Part shown: positions 31,172 through 45,849 of the stretch, piece after piece
Layout: each line of letters opens with the position of its first letter
How positions within the stretch are numbered: position 1 is the stretch's first letter
From: Paulinella micropora
Lineage: Eukaryota > Cercozoa > Imbricatea > Euglyphida
Length of the DNA stretch: 64,000 nt
Direction: 5' to 3'
NCBI GenBank assembly: GCA_009731375.1
Contig: BJOX01000049.1
Coordinates: 1,123,351-1,187,350, forward strand
Position numbers and translations under genes: made by a program
The notes under the pieces: model-generated
Told to the model about the DNA's origin: nothing
Databases searched by the model: none
Seen by the model: the letters and a program-made list of their open reading frames with translations, nothing else

Positions 31172-32170
31172 TTATCTCGGTGCGTGATTCATACTTTTCC
31201 ACGCTGGAATAACGTACGCCACTGCAGCAATTCCCCCAACAGCTATAGCCCCGACGCATGTCACAGTGGCGAAGCTTCCAATGCAGACACCAGTAGTATA
31301 ATACACAATTCCTGATGCTGTTTTAAAGTACATCCCACTTTGGAGGAGGCCAACAGAAGTAGCACCCTGGAGAAAGGAGTAACCGGTGTTTTGAGCTATG
31401 TCCTCTTCAATCCGAGGACGAACCCCCTTGATCACGTTTGTCCCGAGCCCAACATTGTCAGCAATAATTTCTTGCACAAACATTTTCTGATCATAGCATT
31501 CAACAGTCCAGGCCAGTTGTGGAAGAGACAGGGTTTTCATATCCACAGGAGCAAAGAAATACAGTACTGCTTGTCGATTAATCCCTTTTTTCCTTGTTTT
31601 TACAGCAATGCGCCTGGTCATAAATTCCTCTGCAGTGAAAATTCGCACGTCCTTGAAACACATTCGGGGGAAATTTTGACACAGCAAGCCATGCATTCGT
31701 GTCGAATCAACAGTGTTGGGAACGACAAAGAGGTATTGTGCGTTTTCTCCTGCTGCAAAATACGCGATAACTCCGACCATCTCCTGACCAAGTGCTGTAA
31801 AGCCTGTTTCAGTTTGAAATGTTTCACTAATTGCGTTCTGAGAGATAGCACATGTTTTCACGTTTGCTCCAATGTTTTTCATCTCTGCTATTTTCGCTCC
31901 TTCCAGCGCCAGGTGGGCAACACCTAATCCTGCTCCGACTTTTAGTGCTTTGTCGGCATTCGCGTTGAACGCGGCGATGCCCTTGTCCGTCTGCGTGTTG
32001 AACGCGGTGATGCACTTGTCCGTCTGCGTGTTGAACGCGGTGATGCCCTTGTCCGTCTGCGCTTTGAACGTGGCCGTGGCTTCATTTAATTGTGCCGTTT
32101 GCTTGTTCATCGCGTCTCCCATGGCTTCCCCAGCATCTTTCCCGACTTTTTTGGTGAGGCTAGAACCCAT
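31172..32170 (-). CDS. Membrane protein with 11-residue repeats, 332 aa
   Basis: ATG 32170 starts M-G-S-S-L-T-K-K, a good N-myristoylation signal (Gly2, Thr6, basic following). Residues about 35-70 contain three tandem 11-residue units close to T-D-K-G-I-T-A-F-N-T-Q, encoded by 33-bp DNA repeats; this amphipathic pattern recalls 11-mer lipid-surface helices. The middle (80-270) is globular and unrecognised. The C-terminus (about 275-320) has two Gly/Ala/Val/Ile-rich membrane segments and a Trp/Lys end. A peripheral-then-integral membrane protein is my inference. The frame is intact, flanked by long stretches without genes, so it may be a host gene or the cargo of an unrecognised element. Confidence 0.65.
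   Translation of the reverse strand: MGSSLTKKVGKDAGEAMGDAMNKQTAQLNEATATFKAQTDKGITAFNTQTDKCITAFNTQTDKGIAAFNANADKALKVGAGLGVAHLALEGAKIAEMKNIGANVKTCAISQNAISETFQTETGFTALGQEMVGVIAYFAAGENAQYLFVVPNTVDSTRMHGLLCQNFPRMCFKDVRIFTAEEFMTRRIAVKTRKKGINRQAVLYFFAPVDMKTLSLPQLAWTVECYDQKMFVQEIIADNVGLGTNVIKGVRPRIEEDIAQNTGYSFLQGATSVGLLQSGMYFKTASGIVYYTTGVCIGSFATVTCVGAIAVGGIAAVAYVIPAWKSMNHAPR
31960..32080. repeat. 33-bp in-frame tandem repeat
   Basis: Three copies of a 33-bp unit (core TTGAACGCGGTGATGC...TTGTCCGTCTGC) encode the 11-residue repeat of the membrane protein. A fourth, diverged half-copy follows. Confidence 0.9.
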
Positions 32171-35520
<3,350 letters not shown>

Positions 35521-35525
35521 TATGA

Positions 35526-35580
35526 CTCCCTGAGGAACCTGAGGATGGTACAGTAGTACAATATCCCCGACCTGAAATCT
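35526..35580. repeat. Short echo of the gypsy integrase region
   Basis: CTGAGGATGGTACAGTAGTACAATATCCCCGACCTG nearly matches the sequence around 38,390-38,430 inside the retrotransposon's integrase C-terminus. It is a small fragment of a related copy. The DNA from here to 36,287 is otherwise unrecognised. Confidence 0.6.
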
Positions 35581-36287
35581 GACTGCTTTTTGAAGAGGTT
35601 TAGCTTTTTTAGTCAGGAAACAAGTGCAATCCGTTCACATACTTATTAAAAGTCATTGTATGTGATTTTTTTAAAATCTTCATGAGTTTTGGGAGTGCCA
35701 ACAGAAATTTTCTAAAAATCAAAAAAAATGCATCTTGGAATCTCTGTGGATAATGTTTTCGACACTCCAGGTACCTTTTGAAGTGTGCAGAAGTCCTTTT
35801 GAATGTATATATTAGTTGAATACAATAACTTTTATTGAAAGCACTCTGGAGGCATCAGACCTGAAATCACTGTTTTTCTCTCAGACATCAGCCTGACTTT
35901 GAAGAATCATTACTTGTACTACACATAATGCTCCTTCGTTTTTATTGATTGAAACCATGCTCTATGACTTGGAGTTCAGTTTCCATAAGTTTTCTGGACA
36001 TAATATTCACCCTCTCATTGAGTTTTAGAGCAGAGTTTACAAAATGTTTGAAGTGCAAAAAAAGTCCTGACATGATTTATCAAGTTCAAGTAGTTTCATA
36101 AGGCTTTATTGATTAAAAACGGATTGATACTTCAATAAGTGTGTACTAGCAACTTTATAACTCAATAACTCTGACTAGAACAGTCGCAAACTATCAAGAA
36201 GACATGTTTGACCACCTTTTGAAGTACTGTTTTCCAAGGAATGATTTGCAGTCAAAGAGAAAAATTACTCAAAAATTTCTTATTTAA

Positions 36288-36519
36288 TGCCCCCAACGAT
36301 AGCTCGTAAAAAGTCGGTAATACAACCAAACACAGTCCTCAAGAATGAGAATGATGTCTCGTTGTATTAGCTCAGTGAAGCCAAAAAGGAAAACGGCAAC
36401 AGACCAGGAATAAAATGGCATCAGGTCCAATCCGGACAAATAATACTGAAAAACAAGCTGGTGCACCTGTCACCAGGAAAAGGTATTTTTTACCGGCTAT
36501 CCGGGGGGTGATGCCTACA
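36288..36519 (-). repeat. 3' LTR of the gypsy element
   Basis: 232 bp, TG...CA ends (TGCCCCCAAC...GATGCCTACA on the plus strand). Same as the 46,641 copy except two substitutions and one 1-bp indel. Confidence 0.9.
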
Positions 36520-37359
36520 GTACCCCCTCCCGATTTTATGACGGAAATAGCATTTTCGTCATACACCTTCTGATTTCTTTCTGCAAATAGTATGCGCTAT
36601 GGAGTCATGCCACACAGCGCATCGACCCACGGATAGACGCTAAAAGACGATAAATATATCCTCATACGGCACGTCAAAGCGGATTCTCTAGCCTTTCTTG
36701 TAAATTTTGAACTCCTTCCCTTCAATTTCTTTTTTTTTTTTTTTTTTTCGGCAGTATGTCAAGAGCAAACGTACAATTAATAAAAAATACAAGCAACGTG
36801 GTGCTGTAGTACGATTCCCCCTTTAATCTCCTTCTTCTTCTTATCATTATCATTATTATTATTATTATTCACAGGGAGATCGTAAGTACATTGTCTTTTT
36901 TAATGACATACCCTTGTATAAGGCGGATATCCTATGATATAGTATTAGGGGGCCAGTCCTAATAGCTATATCCGAAGTCGAGGTGTATGTACCCGACCCT
37001 GCGATATACCGACACAAGTAGAGATTGACCGTGCTCAGGTACGACAGTATATAATCTATCGTAAAAAATAATTTAATGAAAGTTTCAGAGAACATTTCAT
37101 TTTCGAGAACATCATCCCAGGACTTGGAAAGGGTCATACCCGGGAACACCATCGCTCAATACACTAGCGATCCCCGTATACGGTGTAGTATCATCGTCGA
37201 TCGACCTTTCGCACTCGTATGTTGCGATCGAATGCCAAGTTATATCACTGAGTCTTTTTAATATTCATATTGATAACTGATGATGCATGATCAAATCATG
37301 ATACGCCGTGGGCAATCAATCAGTTTATTTGAGACGCATAAAGAAAAATAGTTTCTTTG
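36520..37359 (-). other. 3' non-coding region of the gypsy element
   Basis: About 840 bp between integrase stop and LTR, with the polypurine tract at the LTR edge, a poly-T run (36,728-36,748) and (ATT)n near 36,850. A weak 95-aa frame at 36,865-37,152 is not convincing. Confidence 0.6.
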
Positions 37360-40300
37360 TCACTGCCTTCGTCGTCTGGCGCGGATTTCTTTGCCTGGTG
37401 GAGGACCACCAACAAAAGTCAGATCGAACTTTGACTGTTCGAGAATGTCCCAGATCTTATTAGGGATTCCGCCCAACGATAATTCAAAAGGGACATCAAG
37501 CACTCCTCTTGGCAGTGTCTGAATGGTCCACGCAGTGTAATCCTTGTCTCTGGGAGTAATTGTATCATCCCATGTCTCGAGACTTTTTGCGTCTTTATAT
37601 ACTGGCAGATAATGTCTTGCCTTTGGATCCTCAACCGGGTCCATACTTCTCCAGAACTGGAGTATCGGTTGTACTATCTTTGCGGCTGATGATATTTTGA
37701 GTGTCCGTGTGACACGCATCTGTCGTGGGACCGCCACGACCCGCATCAAGTATAAGTCTGAGAGAGTGTCATCAGCGACATGTTGTTCCGCTGGTCTCAT
37801 CAGATAGAAAACATTTTTCACCCATGCGATGGTTGCTATCGCATCGCCTTCCTTCCATCGCTCATGGACAATCTCAACGTTGCCCGCGTTTGGGTCAGTG
37901 TCCGTCCCCTCCTCCTCCTGGTGGACGTCCTTTGATCTCATCGACCTCATCGCCTTCCTCGGTTGGTCGTTGATAAGATCATTCCGCGCTCTCCTTAGCT
38001 GCGCCTCTGTGATCTTCTCCTTCTTTCCGCTATGCTCTCGCGGAGACTTGGACTGAGTCCCCACCGCGCTTATGCGGTCAGTCTTCTCCTTGCTGTCCAC
38101 CTCACTCTCCTCCTTCTCAGCTATCGGTGCCCGATAAGCATCGTCTTGGTCTATGCCAGCCTCCTTGTGGATGGGCGGCACCTCTTTGAAATCATCCTTC
38201 ATCCGTTTTAACGCCTCCTCAACGGATTCATCTTCCAGTAAGAAGGGATCATACTTAATCAGCCTTCTTACATTCACAATTTGCACCTTCCCTCTACCCC
38301 TGATCTTGTAATTCAGAGGTCCCGTCTGTTCCATAATCTGATAAGGTCCTTTCCAGTGAGTGAACAGCTTAGAGCTGACTCCCTTCGGGACTTGAGGATG
38401 GTACAATAGTACAATATCCCCGACCTGGAACTTGATCTGATCCAAGTGCGCTTGTCGCACCCCTTCAGCATCAGTCTTTCGGCGCTCCGCCTCTCTATGC
38501 GCCCTGACTATTTGTTCCGCCTCCATCTTCACTCTAAGTCTCATCCCAAACAACTCATCCGCATCCGCCCAAGTGTCTTTTGGGTGAAGGAGCGAAGTCG
38601 GGATATCAGGCTCACGCCCATATACTAACTGATATGGCGAGATTGAGCTCTTCGAGCCTCCTAACGCCGTAGAGGGTAGACAGTTCATTGCAAACGCAAA
38701 TGATGGTGCTGCCTCGACCCATGCTCTTTGATTCTCCTTCTTCGTGCAATACATCTTTAGCGAGGCTTTGAGGGGTCTGTGTACCCGCTCGATTTTCCCA
38801 TTTGCTCGCGGGTTTTAGGCAGTAACATATTGCCATTTCATCCCGTAAAATTTAGATAGTTTGTCGATGACCTCGTTATTAAAGTCCGAGCCTCGATCAG
38901 AACATATCTTTCTTGGTACCCCGATCTGTGAGATGATCCTATCGATCAGCGCCTCGGCCGTCGTCTTGCCGGTAACGTCTTTGACAGGGATGATCCACAC
39001 ATAGTTGGTGGCTCTGTCAATAGCCGTAAGGAGGTATTTGTAACCATCCTTCGATTCTGGGAAAGGTCCCACATGATCAATGTGTATAAACTCAAACATC
39101 CCCGCATGAAGAGGAAATTCGCCAATCAGGCCGAAATTTGCCTTCAGTGGTGTTTTGTTTATCTTGCACGGGATGCATGCATCCACCGCCTGATCTATCT
39201 CCTCCTTCATCTTCTTCCACCAGAATCGCCTCGCTACGAACATATGAGTTCGTTGTCGACCCGGATGCGCCAAAAGTGGGCAATTGTGGGCTGCGACAAA
39301 TATAAATCGTCTCAGACTCTCCGGTACCCAAAGGGTCCATTTGTCCGGCTGTGACGCATAGCGACCGTGAAGGCCCTTGTACCACAGTAGACCATCTCTC
39401 CATCCCATCTCCTTCATCTGATCTTTGATCGCTTTCGTCATCCGTAGCTCATCCGGGTTCTGATATAACTGTATCAGTTCTTTAAACTCCGGATCTTGAG
39501 CCTGTTGTTGCCTCCATGCGGTAGGCGAGGCTATATGGATAGTACCATCTTCTAGCCGTACCCCGATTCTTTCCGGGTCATCGTCTAGGTCACTTCTCCG
39601 CTCTTGAGGAGGCTCCGCATAAACTTCCTGCGTCTCCTCTTCCTCTCTTATGTTCGCCTTCGCATTCTCATATACCTCATAGGACCACTCAGCGTCCTCC
39701 TGGGTATGTAGCTCACAACATATCCCGTGATCCGGGCCTTGTGGACTGTACCGTAGACCTGTGCGGTCATATCGGACTCCACTCGCCATCTCCATCGCCT
39801 CAATGTGGCTGACCTCATACACCTTGTCAGTGGACAAGTCTTCCATCTCCACCGTGGACACCAACGCCGATACTTCTGAGTTAAACTCTAGCCTAGAGAG
39901 GCTATCAGCGACCACATTTCGCTTTCCCGGTAGATGGACCATTGTAAAATCGAAACAAGACAAGAACGCTTGCCACCGCGCCAGCCGTCCCGTCTGTTCA
40001 TGATTCATCAACCATAACAGGTTATGATGATCAGTTCTGACAGTAAATTGAGGTCCTCCCCACAAATACTCTCTGAGCCTCTTGAGGGCCCATACTACCG
40101 CCAACGCCTCTCTTTGCCTTGTGCAATAGTTTCTCTCCGCCGCACACAACTTCCTACTAATAAACATGATTGGGCGTAATTTCTTCTCCTCATCCTCTTG
40201 TTGTAATACAGCCCCAATCGCAAACTTAGATGCGTCTGTATCGACTACGAATTGTTTCGTAAAGTCGGGCATCGTTAACACCAGTCCTCCGTCTTTCGGG

Positions 40301-43173
40301 TCTTTGTAAATGAGATCTTTGAGCGCATGAAACGCTTGCAAAGCCTCTTCGTCCCACTTCTCAAAGTCTCCAAAATCTATCATTTTCTCCACTTTAGCCC
40401 GTGTTGCACCCCAATCGGGTATAAACTGGCTATAGTATTGCGCCATCGCAAGGAATGAGTGCAATTCAGTGCGGTTCTTCGGTATCGGTCGATTCATAAT
40501 CTCCTCCCTCTTCTCTTTGGATATCGAGACTCGATTATGGGAGATCTCGTACCCTAAGTATGTCACACTCGTCTTGGCAAGTTGACACTTCTTTAGATTG
40601 CACTTCAGGCCAAAAGCTCCGATGCGCCTGAATATATCGGACAAATGATCGATATGCTCCTCCATTGTGTTAGAGTATACGATAATGTCATCGATATAGC
40701 AAAATGCATATTCTCCCGCCTTCTGTCCCCGCCTTCTCATAAAGCCACCGTCAGACAAATCATCGTACTGACTGCTCAACATCTTCTGCATCGCCTTCTG
40801 GAAAAGTCCTGGGGCTTGCTTGAGGCCCATCGGAAGCACTTTCCATTGGTATATTTCCATACCCACCACAAACGCCGTCAGCCATCTGGACTTTTCCTCC
40901 AGTGGTATCTGCCAGAAGCCATTCTTAAGGTCAATGACCGAATAGAATTTTGCATTCCGCAGTACTCTCCTTCCTTCTTCTAATGTCGGGAGAGGATTTC
41001 TCTCTTCCTCCAGCACCTTGTTAACACGAGCATAGTTAACTGTCAGGCGCCATTCTCCTCCTGGCTTCGGCACTATTCTCGGTTGTGAGACTATTGGAGA
41101 TGTTGATCTCTCAATAAAGTCCTCATTGAGCAGCTGTCTTGCTAGCTCCTCCGCTATCTTCGCCTCATGTATACTCAAATTCGCCCTTCGTGGTGCCGGT
41201 GACGGCTCCGCACCCGGTATTTTGTAAATAACCGCAGTGAAATCTTCAGGCTTGACACCACCTGCATGTGGAGGGTCAAAAATTTCCTTGTTCGCCTCTA
41301 ATTTGGCTTTTAAAAGCTCCTTCTCCTTCTCCGTGCCTACTCCTTCTTCCAATATTTTCCGCGCCGCCTCTTGAAAATCTTCATCAGACATCTGCTTATG
41401 CTGCTTGAGGGGTTCTCTGTCCTCCTCCAAGCCTAAGTCCTCTTCCGAGACATCATCTAGGCCCGTCTTTTCATACGTGACCGTGTCCGGCTCATCATCT
41501 TTACCGAGCTCCACCAGCATGTCAATGAGTCTCGCGTATTGCAAAGGAGCTTTACGGGTGTAAAAACCATCAAAGCATGTGAATGCTTGCGGTATCAATT
41601 TCAACTTGTCGAGGTCTCTGAGCTTCCGCTTGTATGCACTGCTCTGCTCACGAGTTCCCATACGACAAGCCACCACTAGCTGTTGCTTGCGAGAGGGTAC
41701 CGGTATAGGATGATCAATAAGCCGGTCCCTTATTTCCTGCGCCCATATCGCCTTCTCATTATATGGCAGGATAATAGTATACGGCTTATTATTTTCGAAT
41801 AAAGTCCGTAAGCATTTCTTCACTTCAGACAGTGAACGCGGCCACGTGGGCTCGTCACCCCAGAAATCAGTAATAAAACTTTTAATAGTTTCTGGTGGAG
41901 TATCCGGGATTCGCCCCGTTCTCCTTGGTACAAACGCCTCCCTTTTTTCTTCTCCTACTTTCGCATGGAAACAGTATCCGTTAGTAATATGGACATCTGT
42001 TCCTACTCCTTCCGCGAATCTCGCCAACGACGGGCTTCTTTGTGCGACACATATAATCTCCTCCTTTCGCTTCTCGATTAAGTCATCAATAGACTTTTTG
42101 TCCCAATGGCATGTCGGAACTGTGACAGTGCACACTTGGGATTCCCAATTGTCGGTCCAGGACAGTTCATCCGGTCTTACGACATGGGGGTGAACGTACA
42201 CCTCAAGTGCCTCATGTGCGATGGCCATCTTTTTGTGATCCGTCGCTAGACTCAGCTCATAAGCCTCATAAGAGTCAGTAGCGTTGAAGGGATCAATATC
42301 GTTCTCTTCTCCTCTTTTTACTCCATATATCACTCGCCGTGCGGCGCAATCAATCACAGCCCCCATCGTAGCCAATTGGTCATACGATAGTAATATTGAC
42401 CCGTGGTAACCGGGGACGACATAGAGGTCCATACGGTATACTCGTGCGGATTTCAATTTAAAGGTCAGTGTGATGATTCCCGTGATATCCGTCCGGCTGC
42501 TCACTCCTTTGAGAGTGCCCGTTGACTTTTTCATATTTCCGTCCACCCAGTCCCGGTATCGATTAAAAAACTTCCTGCCGACAATATTAATATTCGCCAT
42601 CGTATCATTACCAACTTTTAATATTGTCTTCAATGTTTCACAATAAAGTTCCGTATAACACAGAGCATCGGGCCTGTGTATATTGGCTGCGAGAACAAGA
42701 ACTTTACGTTCCAAATTTTGGAGTCTTGTCTCTAAGTTTTTCAACTCCTCCTTCTTCTCCTCCTGCTTCACCTCATTAACATTTTTATTATTCTGCGGTA
42801 CTGGTGCGTTTACTATTTGAGCGACATTGTCTTGTGGTACTTGAGTACACACATTGTCTTTTTGCTCGCCACCCGCCGCGACCGTAGACATTGAGTCTGT
42901 TCGTGGTTGTTTGCTTGGCCGAGGCGATACGTCTGCCATTGGCCTCCTCGCCTCCATCGCAAGTCTCGCCTTCCTATTTGCATCAGTTATCATTGGTAAC
43001 CGTGCTGTATGAACGGGTATGAGACTACCTTGGGGCTGCAGTCTCTGTGTACCCACATCTTTGTTTTCACATAGAGGAAGCGTTGGCCCAGTCTGCACAA
43101 CAGCATTAGAAAGCACTGTGACTTTAGGGTTAAACTTCACAGTCTTCTCCTTCCTCTCTTCTTCCCCCTCCAG
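37360..43173 (-). pseudogene. pol: Pol polyprotein: PR-RT-RH-IN with extension
   Basis: The frame continues from gag after UGA 43174-43176 and has no nearby ATG, so it should be made as a Gag-Pol fusion. In order: a Lys/Glu-rich spacer; a retropepsin-like region whose active-site triplet reads D-T-M (near 42,600) instead of D-T-G; reverse transcriptase with L-P-M-G-L-K-Q-A-P and F-C-Y-I-D-D (about 40,690); RNase H with V-V-D-T-D-A-S and T-D-H-H-N; integrase with the H-H-C-C finger (C-I-P-C near 39,180) and D, D, E residues (I-H-I-D-H-V-G; S-D-R-G-S-D-F; N-G-K-I-E-R). A TAA at 38815-38817 interrupts integrase just before the catalytic Glu. After a GPY-like module (H-W-K-G-P-Y) comes a 250-residue extension with F-Y-L-M-R-P and L-Q-F-W-R-S, shared with the 8-kb fragment. 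Confidence 0.85.
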
Positions 43174-45849
43174 TCATTCCACCACCTCGAAACGATTACC
43201 TTGAGTAGTGTCCGGGTAGGATGACGTATCGGTCTCCGAGGCAGTGTTGTAGGCCTGAGCTCGACCGAAATTTGGGTTGGAGCTTGCCCACGAGCCTCCT
43301 CCTCCTCTGGGTGGGGGGGCTGGAGCTCGAACAGCTCTCCCTCCATAAGGGGTATATCCCCGACCTCCTCCTCTTCCTCTCTGAGGGGTTCCCTGCCACC
43401 TCGAGGCTCCTCTCCATGTTCCTCGTCCTCGTCCTCCTCCTCCTCCTCCTCCTCCTCCTCCTGCTCCTGCTCCTCCTTCTCGTCCTCTTTGAGAGGCCTT
43501 TAAGTTCTTTTGTCTCTCCCTTTCCTCCTTCTTCTCCTTCATCCTCTTCATGTAGGTAATGATTGCCTCTCGTAACTCCTCATCATCACACATATTGGCA
43601 TACCAACCTTCGTTCACAGCGGCAATCTGAAGCATATTGAAAAGGCCCGGTTCCTTGCCTTCCGTCCTGCTCAGAAAATTTGCCCTTGCTGTTGGGTTCT
43701 GCCTATCATGATTGAAAGAGCAGTCTCTGTTCTCCATCTGTGCCTTACACTGCAAGCCCGCGAACCACCTCCAACATGCGGTCTTCAGGTCTGGCTCTCT
43801 CTGTCTCTTCCAACCGGCAACTCTGTTTGTGTACGTGGCTTGTGCGCCAACAGGTACACCGCCTGCCTGTGCCGTATGTGCCTCCGTGAGCGAGTCCATG
43901 TTTGAGCATGCACTCATCACTTCTTGAAACAGTGCTGACGGAGCAACGCTTTGAACCGTATTTTCGAACACGTGTGTCTCGAGGAAGTTCTTGGACTTCA
44001 CTGAGCTAAACGTCGAGCATTGTTGTATGAGCTGAGTAAGCTTACTCGGGTTAACTGTGTGTAACGCCGAAAAGAAATAGAGGATGATCGACTTGCGGCC
44101 ATAGAATAGCCCATAGGAGGAAACTACCTCCGTAAGGGTCGCCGCCAAGCCAACAGCACTCCTCAAACTCATCGCCACTGTCTCAAAGATTTCAAATCCT
44201 ATGAGAGTACCAGTGCAGAGATGCTGGTATCCATGAGATTGAAAATATGAAATGAGTGTGGCCACCGCCAGTTCACACTGAGCGTCTAGGCCTGTTGCAT
44301 TGTTTCTCTTAATCTCCTCCTTCTTTCTCAAAAACTTGTACTGTGTCAGATCAAATCCCTCCGAGACTAGAGATTGGTCAACAACAGTAACAAGGGCCTC
44401 GTATTCCTGCGTTTCGTCGCAAGGAAAAGCCTTCATGCATGCATTGATCTCTTTGAGCTTGCTCAAAAGCGAAGCATCAGAGTCTTTGTCTGAGCTCGTC
44501 TTGGCATATAGCATGAGACTTGCCACTCCTCCTTTCTTCCCCTTGAAGGCATTTATGATGTTCTGTCTGTCCTTCTTCTCCGTGTTTGTGACCACCACCG
44601 TAGTTGAGCCCGAGGGTGCAGGGGCTGGTGGGGCAGGAGCTGGTGGGGTCAAATATGTCGGAGGGTGTGTCTTTGCACCACTCACTTTTGCTTTCATTCT
44701 TTCCAGTCTCATCGTCTTCTCGAACTCCTCATTCTCTTTCGCCTTCTTCTTCTCAGATATCACCAGCTTTTGAGCATGAGTGATAAAGGCCACCAATTCA
44801 GAAGCAGATCTGAGAAAATTATATTTCTCCACATATTGGTCAACACCTGCTTTGTTGGCGACCGGTGGTGCGTTACTAAGTGATTTAAGGACAGAGTGAT
44901 CCTTGGTAGGAATCCATCTCTTCCATGCCTCCTTGTGCAGTAACGCACCCATCAACAGTCTGATCTTGGTCAGAACTCTGTCGGTCTTCTCTAACTCATC
45001 AATCACAGGATGAGTTTCTCCTGCTGCCTTAATGCTTTTTTCCATCTCTGCCTTCCCCTCCTCCAAGGCCTTTATTTCCATTGTAAAAAAATGAAATATG
45101 CCACTCGAGTTTTTCGAACCCAGATTGGTCTTCATTTTTGTTACATCGACTGCCTCCTGACCAGTCGCGAGGAATCTGGCCGTTGCTCTTGGGTTTGTGT
45201 ACTGGAGGTAACCCTCACATCGTGGGCCGTATGTACGTTCCCAAATCAGGGTTTGAGTGTACACCCCAAAGATAGCATCGAGTAATTCAAGGTGGGTGTG
45301 TGTGTCCCCAAACTTGATATGCTGTATCTTCTTTCTCTCTTCTGGATCAGAGACCAGTTTGCCGAGGAGCTGTGCTGTGTTTGATAATAGGATATAGACA
45401 TCCTTTTTAGCACGACTTTTCTCTCTTCTTTGATCCTGAGGGATCCACACATAGGTATCCTTCTCTACCCCCATCTTGTTATCAAACTCTTCTTTAGTGA
45501 GGTCATAGTGGTCTTGCACCCACTGTTGTTCCTCCACTGTGATCTCCTCTCCATCACTATGAATCAAGTCGATCATTTTTCGTCCTCCTCCTCCCGTGTA
45601 GGCAGGTGGTAAGGGATTACCATATGCTCCTCCTCCTCCCGTCTCTTCTTGTTCAAATCCTCCTTCATCTTCGTCTCCTCCATATCTTCCTTCATCATCC
45701 CAGCCCTCTTCTACTCCTCCTCCTACTCCTTCATCTCCTCCTCCTCCTTCATTCAATCCTCCTCCTCCTCCTCCTCCTCCTGCTTCTTCTTCTTCTCTTC
45801 TTTGATCTGCCTCCGAGAATTCACTCACTTCGGCGGTCTCTGTCGACAT
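43174..45849 (-). CDS. gag: Gag with CCCH-type zinc finger, 891 aa
   Basis: ATG 45849 to UGA 43174. The acidic Gly/Glu-rich head (residues 1-90) is encoded by (CTC)n-like DNA. The middle (about 100-680) is helical and capsid-like, with no obvious low complexity except a Pro/Ala linker near 395-415. At about residues 690-714 the sequence C-W-R-W-F-A-G-L-Q-C ... C-S-F-N-H gives C-x8-C-x8-C-x3-H, a CCCH finger rather than the usual retroviral C-C-H-C knuckle. The C-terminus is an RGG-rich tail (G-R-G-R-G-T-W-R-G, G-R-G-G-G-R-G) that should bind RNA. It packages the element RNA. It is unusually long for Gag. Pol follows in the same frame after the stop. Confidence 0.8.
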   Translation of the reverse strand: MSTETAEVSEFSEADQRREEEEAGGGGGGGGLNEGGGGDEGVGGGVEEGWDDEGRYGGDEDEGGFEQEETGGGGAYGNPLPPAYTGGGGRKMIDLIHSDGEEITVEEQQWVQDHYDLTKEEFDNKMGVEKDTYVWIPQDQRREKSRAKKDVYILLSNTAQLLGKLVSDPEERKKIQHIKFGDTHTHLELLDAIFGVYTQTLIWERTYGPRCEGYLQYTNPRATARFLATGQEAVDVTKMKTNLGSKNSSGIFHFFTMEIKALEEGKAEMEKSIKAAGETHPVIDELEKTDRVLTKIRLLMGALLHKEAWKRWIPTKDHSVLKSLSNAPPVANKAGVDQYVEKYNFLRSASELVAFITHAQKLVISEKKKAKENEEFEKTMRLERMKAKVSGAKTHPPTYLTPPAPAPPAPAPSGSTTVVVTNTEKKDRQNIINAFKGKKGGVASLMLYAKTSSDKDSDASLLSKLKEINACMKAFPCDETQEYEALVTVVDQSLVSEGFDLTQYKFLRKKEEIKRNNATGLDAQCELAVATLISYFQSHGYQHLCTGTLIGFEIFETVAMSLRSAVGLAATLTEVVSSYGLFYGRKSIILYFFSALHTVNPSKLTQLIQQCSTFSSVKSKNFLETHVFENTVQSVAPSALFQEVMSACSNMDSLTEAHTAQAGGVPVGAQATYTNRVAGWKRQREPDLKTACWRWFAGLQCKAQMENRDCSFNHDRQNPTARANFLSRTEGKEPGLFNMLQIAAVNEGWYANMCDDEELREAIITYMKRMKEKKEERERQKNLKASQRGREGGAGAGGGGGGGGGGRGRGTWRGASRWQGTPQRGRGGGRGYTPYGGRAVRAPAPPPRGGGGSWASSNPNFGRAQAYNTASETDTSSYPDTTQGNRFEVVE

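Noticed and set aside
36270-36300. Target-site duplication of the gypsy element
   Set aside because: The only shared flanking bases (TAA before TGCC) occur at the outer left and inner right edges, not at the two outer edges.
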